A stretch of DNA of 64,000 nt from Glutamicibacter uratoxydans (GTDB lineage Bacteria > Actinomycetota > Actinomycetes > Actinomycetales > Micrococcaceae). The stretch lies in assembly GCF_006539925.1 (NCBI RefSeq), contig NZ_BJNY01000002.1, forward strand, positions 186,001 through 250,000. Direction: 5' to 3'. Of this stretch, positions 61,923 through 64,000 are shown piece by piece. A program made the translations under genes and the position numbers. The number at the start of each line of letters is the position of its first letter. Position 1 is the stretch's first letter. Below the pieces are notes generated by a model, which had not been told where the DNA came from, made no database searches, and saw only the letters and a program-made list of their open reading frames with translations.

Positions 61923-62308
61923 GCCGGCACCGCCATCGGGTAGTGCGACCGCTCACGAGTTTGAGCCACGTCTACATGCAACTGCCGAATCAGCGAGTCG
62001 ACGTCATCGTATTCGTATTGCGGGCGCTGGAAATCAGTAAGAACCACCCTAAGCTTCTGCCCATACAGATCCTCGCTGAAATCAAGCAGATGGGCTTCAA
62101 GCAGCACTTCTCCGCCTTCACGGTAAAACGTTGCCCGTCGCCCCACCGATACGGTAGCCACTACCCGACGCCCCTCGGGCAGCACGACGTAGGCGCCCCA
62201 TACGCCATCCAGCTCATCGTTCTGGGGCATGGTGATGTTTGCGGTGCGAAATCCCAATTCCCTGCCGCGGGCATCCCCGTGCTCCACAATTCCCTCGATT
62301 ACATGCAT
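61919..62308 (-). CDS. Stand-alone riboflavin kinase domain protein
   Basis: Protein of 129 residues matching only the C-terminal kinase domain of RibF: GIVEHGDARGRELGFRTANI (the GxxxGRxxGFPTANx motif with Arg in place of Pro), VWGAYVVLPEGRRVVATVSVG, EAHLLDFSEDLYGQKLRV. It should phosphorylate riboflavin to FMN; the FAD-synthetase domain is absent. The Pro-to-Arg change and some other replacements leave room for a changed role. An operator pair lies directly upstream, so it is probably induced with the catabolic genes and could supply flavin to the oxidases. Confidence 0.8.
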   Translation of the reverse strand: MHVIEGIVEHGDARGRELGFRTANITMPQNDELDGVWGAYVVLPEGRRVVATVSVGRRATFYREGGEVLLEAHLLDFSEDLYGQKLRVVLTDFQRPQYEYDDVDSLIRQLHVDVAQTRERSHYPMAVPA

Positions 62309-62350
62309 GGTGCGCTCCTTTCCATCCCAGCTGCGTCACTCAAACTCTAT

Positions 62351-62385
62351 GTTCACCCAATGAACAAAGTGATTATCTAATGACT
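62351..62385. promoter_or_regulatory. Operator pair of the GTTCA-N5-TGAAC regulon (riboflavin kinase)
   Basis: Perfect GTTCACCCAATGAAC at 62351-62365 and GATTATCTAATGACT at 62371-62385 (6 of 10), starts 20 bp apart, 43-77 bases before the riboflavin kinase start. Confidence 0.78.
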
Positions 62386-62448
62386 ATTATTCTATGGTGT
62401 CCTAGGCCACATGGTCAATTCCCCGCGAAATTTTTCTGCAGCAACCAA

Positions 62449-62486
62449 CTAGGTCCTGTCGACGCGTCCGCGTCGACAGGACCTAG
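62449..62486 (-). terminator. Terminator of the aldehyde dehydrogenase-cupin transcript
   Basis: Perfect 18-bp arms (62449-62466, 62469-62486) with a 2-nt loop, 18 bases past the cupin stop. It separates this transcript from the riboflavin kinase promoter. Confidence 0.85.
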
Positions 62487-62503
62487 CCTGTTGTTATATA
62501 GGG

Positions 62504-62881
62504 TTAAACTGCGACCGTGACATAGTGTTTTTTGAAGTGCTCGTGAATCTCCCAGAATCCGGACCAGCCATCAGGAATCAAAACGAGATCACCCACCGAG
62601 TGGTCTACTCGTTCGCCCTGGTCAGAAACCAAGGTTCCCGAGCCCTGTAGCACCAGGATGATTTCGTTAACTCCCGTACGCGCGGTTTTGAATACCCCCG
62701 GGGAGCAGGCCCAAAAACCAAGGTCGATCTTGCTTGCGTCCATAGTCGCCACGTTGTCCACGGCATCCGAAGGCTCGGTGCCGTTCACCGCCGTCGGCTT
62801 GAGCACCAGCTGTGCCAATGAAGCATTCTCGACATTGCGCAGCACCCTGGCTTGCGGCGCAGTCGTCGTCATCTGAGTCAT
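62504..62881 (-). CDS. Cupin domain protein (DUF861-type)
   Basis: Single-cupin protein of 125 residues: GVFKTARTGVNEIILVLQGSG and GDLVLIPDGWSGFWEIHEHFKK match the DUF861 group that includes the EutQ C-terminus and ureidoglycine aminohydrolase relatives. The metal-ligand His residues of motif 1 are not conserved (Asn-Glu kept, His missing). Such cupins often sit beside aldehyde dehydrogenases and flavin oxidases of amine catabolism. AGGAAGA precedes the ATG; 31 bases after the dehydrogenase stop. Confidence 0.82.
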   Translation of the reverse strand: MTQMTTTAPQARVLRNVENASLAQLVLKPTAVNGTEPSDAVDNVATMDASKIDLGFWACSPGVFKTARTGVNEIILVLQGSGTLVSDQGERVDHSVGDLVLIPDGWSGFWEIHEHFKKHYVTVAV

Positions 62882-62912
62882 TCTTCCTCTATTCCGTAAC
62901 CAAGCGCCGTGT

Positions 62913-64000
62913 TTAGCAAATCGACTTGCCGTCGACCAGGCGCGGCACCGAATTCGGGTTTGCTTCCTGCAGCTCAGCTGGCAGTAGATGCTGCGGGAAA
63001 TTCTGGAAGGCTACCGGGCGCTGGAAGCGCTCAATGGCTGCGGTGCCCACCGAGGTGGAACCCGCTGCCGTGGTGGCCGGGTATGGGCCGCCGTGCTGCT
63101 GCGCATAAGTCACCGAAACACCGGTCGGCCACTGGTTCCACAACACGCGTCCGGCCTTTTGCGCCAGTACGGCAACCAGCACAGCCACCTCGTCGTCGTC
63201 TTCGCCCTGGATCGTTGCGGTGAGCTGCCCCTCAAAGGTCTTGGCCGCCTGTACCAACTGCTGCTCGGAGTCATACTCGACAACCAGCGCGCTCGGGCCG
63301 AAGCATTCGGTCTGCAGCACGTGGGGGTCGCGCAAGAGGTCCTCGATGCCGGTCACCAAAAGGGTTGGCGCAGGTCCCTGGCCCAGCGGCTCCTGCCCCT
63401 TGGCCAATACCGAGACACGCTCGTGCCCGGCAAGCTCTTCAAAGACCTGGGCAAATCCCTCCTGGATGCGCTCGTTGAGCATCGGAGCCCCGGCTGGCAT
63501 CTGCTGATCGGCCAACTGTTCGCGCAACCCTGATCCCCGTGGGATAAACAGTGTTCCCGGCTTAGTGCAGAACTGCCCGGCATTCAACGAAAAGGATCCG
63601 GTGAATTCCGCGGCAATCTGTGCACCGCGCTCACGGGCGGCCTGTTCGGTGACGAACACCGGATTGTTGCTGCCCAGTTCGCCGTAGAACGGAATCGGCT
63701 CGGATCGGGAGACCGCCAAGTCCATCAGTGCACGTCCGCCGGGGATCGAGCCGGTGAACCCGGCGGCTTTCACGCGTGGATCCAACAGGACGCTGCGCCC
63801 GGCTTCGGTACCGAATACCACGTGGAACAGGCCTTCGGGAGCGCCGGCCGCCGTCAAGGCAGCGGCAACGACCTCGCCGGTCAGGCGTGAAAGTTCAAGG
63901 TGCCCTGAGTGCGCCTTGACGATCACCGGGTTGCCGGCTGCCAGTGCGGATGCGGTGTCTCCCCCGGCGGTGGAGAATGCAAACGGGAAGTTGCTGGCCG
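62913..64000 (-). CDS. Aldehyde dehydrogenase, 2,5-dioxovalerate (2-oxoglutarate semialdehyde) type, 5' end outside window
   Basis: C-terminal 362 residues of an ALDH; the frame is open to the window edge, so the start lies beyond it (the first in-window Met is internal). Motifs: ASNFPFAFSTAGGDTASALA, AAGFTGSIPGGRAL (NADP site), ELGSNNPVFV with the general-base Glu, GQFCTKPG with the catalytic Cys, and ECFGPSALVVEY. ELGSNNP and the FCTKPG form are typical of alpha-ketoglutaric semialdehyde dehydrogenase, last step of hydroxyproline and of sugar-acid/pentose breakdown, yielding 2-oxoglutarate. Co-transcribed with the cupin. Confidence 0.88.
   Translation of the reverse strand, partial: ASNFPFAFSTAGGDTASALAAGNPVIVKAHSGHLELSRLTGEVVAAALTAAGAPEGLFHVVFGTEAGRSVLLDPRVKAAGFTGSIPGGRALMDLAVSRSEPIPFYGELGSNNPVFVTEQAARERGAQIAAEFTGSFSLNAGQFCTKPGTLFIPRGSGLREQLADQQMPAGAPMLNERIQEGFAQVFEELAGHERVSVLAKGQEPLGQGPAPTLLVTGIEDLLRDPHVLQTECFGPSALVVEYDSEQQLVQAAKTFEGQLTATIQGEDDDEVAVLVAVLAQKAGRVLWNQWPTGVSVTYAQQHGGPYPATTAAGSTSVGTAAIERFQRPVAFQNFPQHLLPAELQEANPNSVPRLVDGKSIC

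Noticed and set aside
1-64000. CRISPR arrays, tRNA, rRNA, insertion sequences
   Set aside because: No regularly spaced direct repeats, cloverleaf-like segments, rRNA stretches or transposase frames were seen.

Overview
The window reads as chromosome of a high-GC Gram-positive actinobacterium, most likely Micrococcaceae (Arthrobacter/Glutamicibacter type). This is inferred from the codon use, the frequent GTG/TTG starts, an LAxTG-type sorting signal, a Ku/LigD end-joining pair and the families present. I see no rRNA, tRNA, transposase, integrase or CRISPR array.

Layout. 0-21.5 kb: metallo-beta-lactamase-fold protein, MFS exporter, CPBP membrane protease, a lipoprotein resembling a degenerate copper amine oxidase, a 2199-residue repeat-rich wall-anchored protein, aquaporin Z, an SH3/M15 peptidase, a FUSC transporter with a LysR regulator, a Fic protein behind two inverted-repeat operators, and a heterodimeric ABC exporter. 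21.6-26.4 kb: an AT-richer block with orphan genes, a PCD-glyoxalase fusion and a YbdK-type carboxylate-amine ligase. 26.4-41.2 kb: a stress-type region made of a DUF421/APC-permease operon, a ThDP oxidase, many very small hydrophilic proteins, CBS and Rho_N proteins, a stress-type SDR, Ku, LigD, a KGG protein and a Bcp peroxidase. 41.2-44.4 kb: TetR, SDR, NTF2-like protein and LtrA.

44.5-64 kb is a catabolic region: butanediol-type dehydrogenase, SDR, two IclR regulators, HpcH/HpaI aldolase, two paralogous MHS transporters, another MFS carrier, a proline racemase-family gene broken by an in-frame TAG, a zinc-less MDR, a flavin amine oxidase, a PucR regulator, a quinone oxidoreductase, a stand-alone riboflavin kinase, a cupin and a 2,5-dioxovalerate-type aldehyde dehydrogenase that runs off the end. 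The intergenic spaces here carry a recurring 15-bp palindrome, GTTCA-N5-TGAAC, usually with a second, often weaker copy whose start lies 20-21 bp away. It stands before the aldolase, both MHS transporters, the divergent IclR/MDR pair, the quinone oxidoreductase and the riboflavin kinase. I read this as one IclR-controlled regulon taking up a cyclic imino acid or amine and degrading it to 2-oxoglutarate; the substrate itself is inference.

Other points worth a look: a 14-bp hairpin that buries a Shine-Dalgarno sequence behind the first IclR gene, an 18-bp palindrome in front of ligD, and three nearly identical 390-bp tandem repeats in the surface-protein gene.
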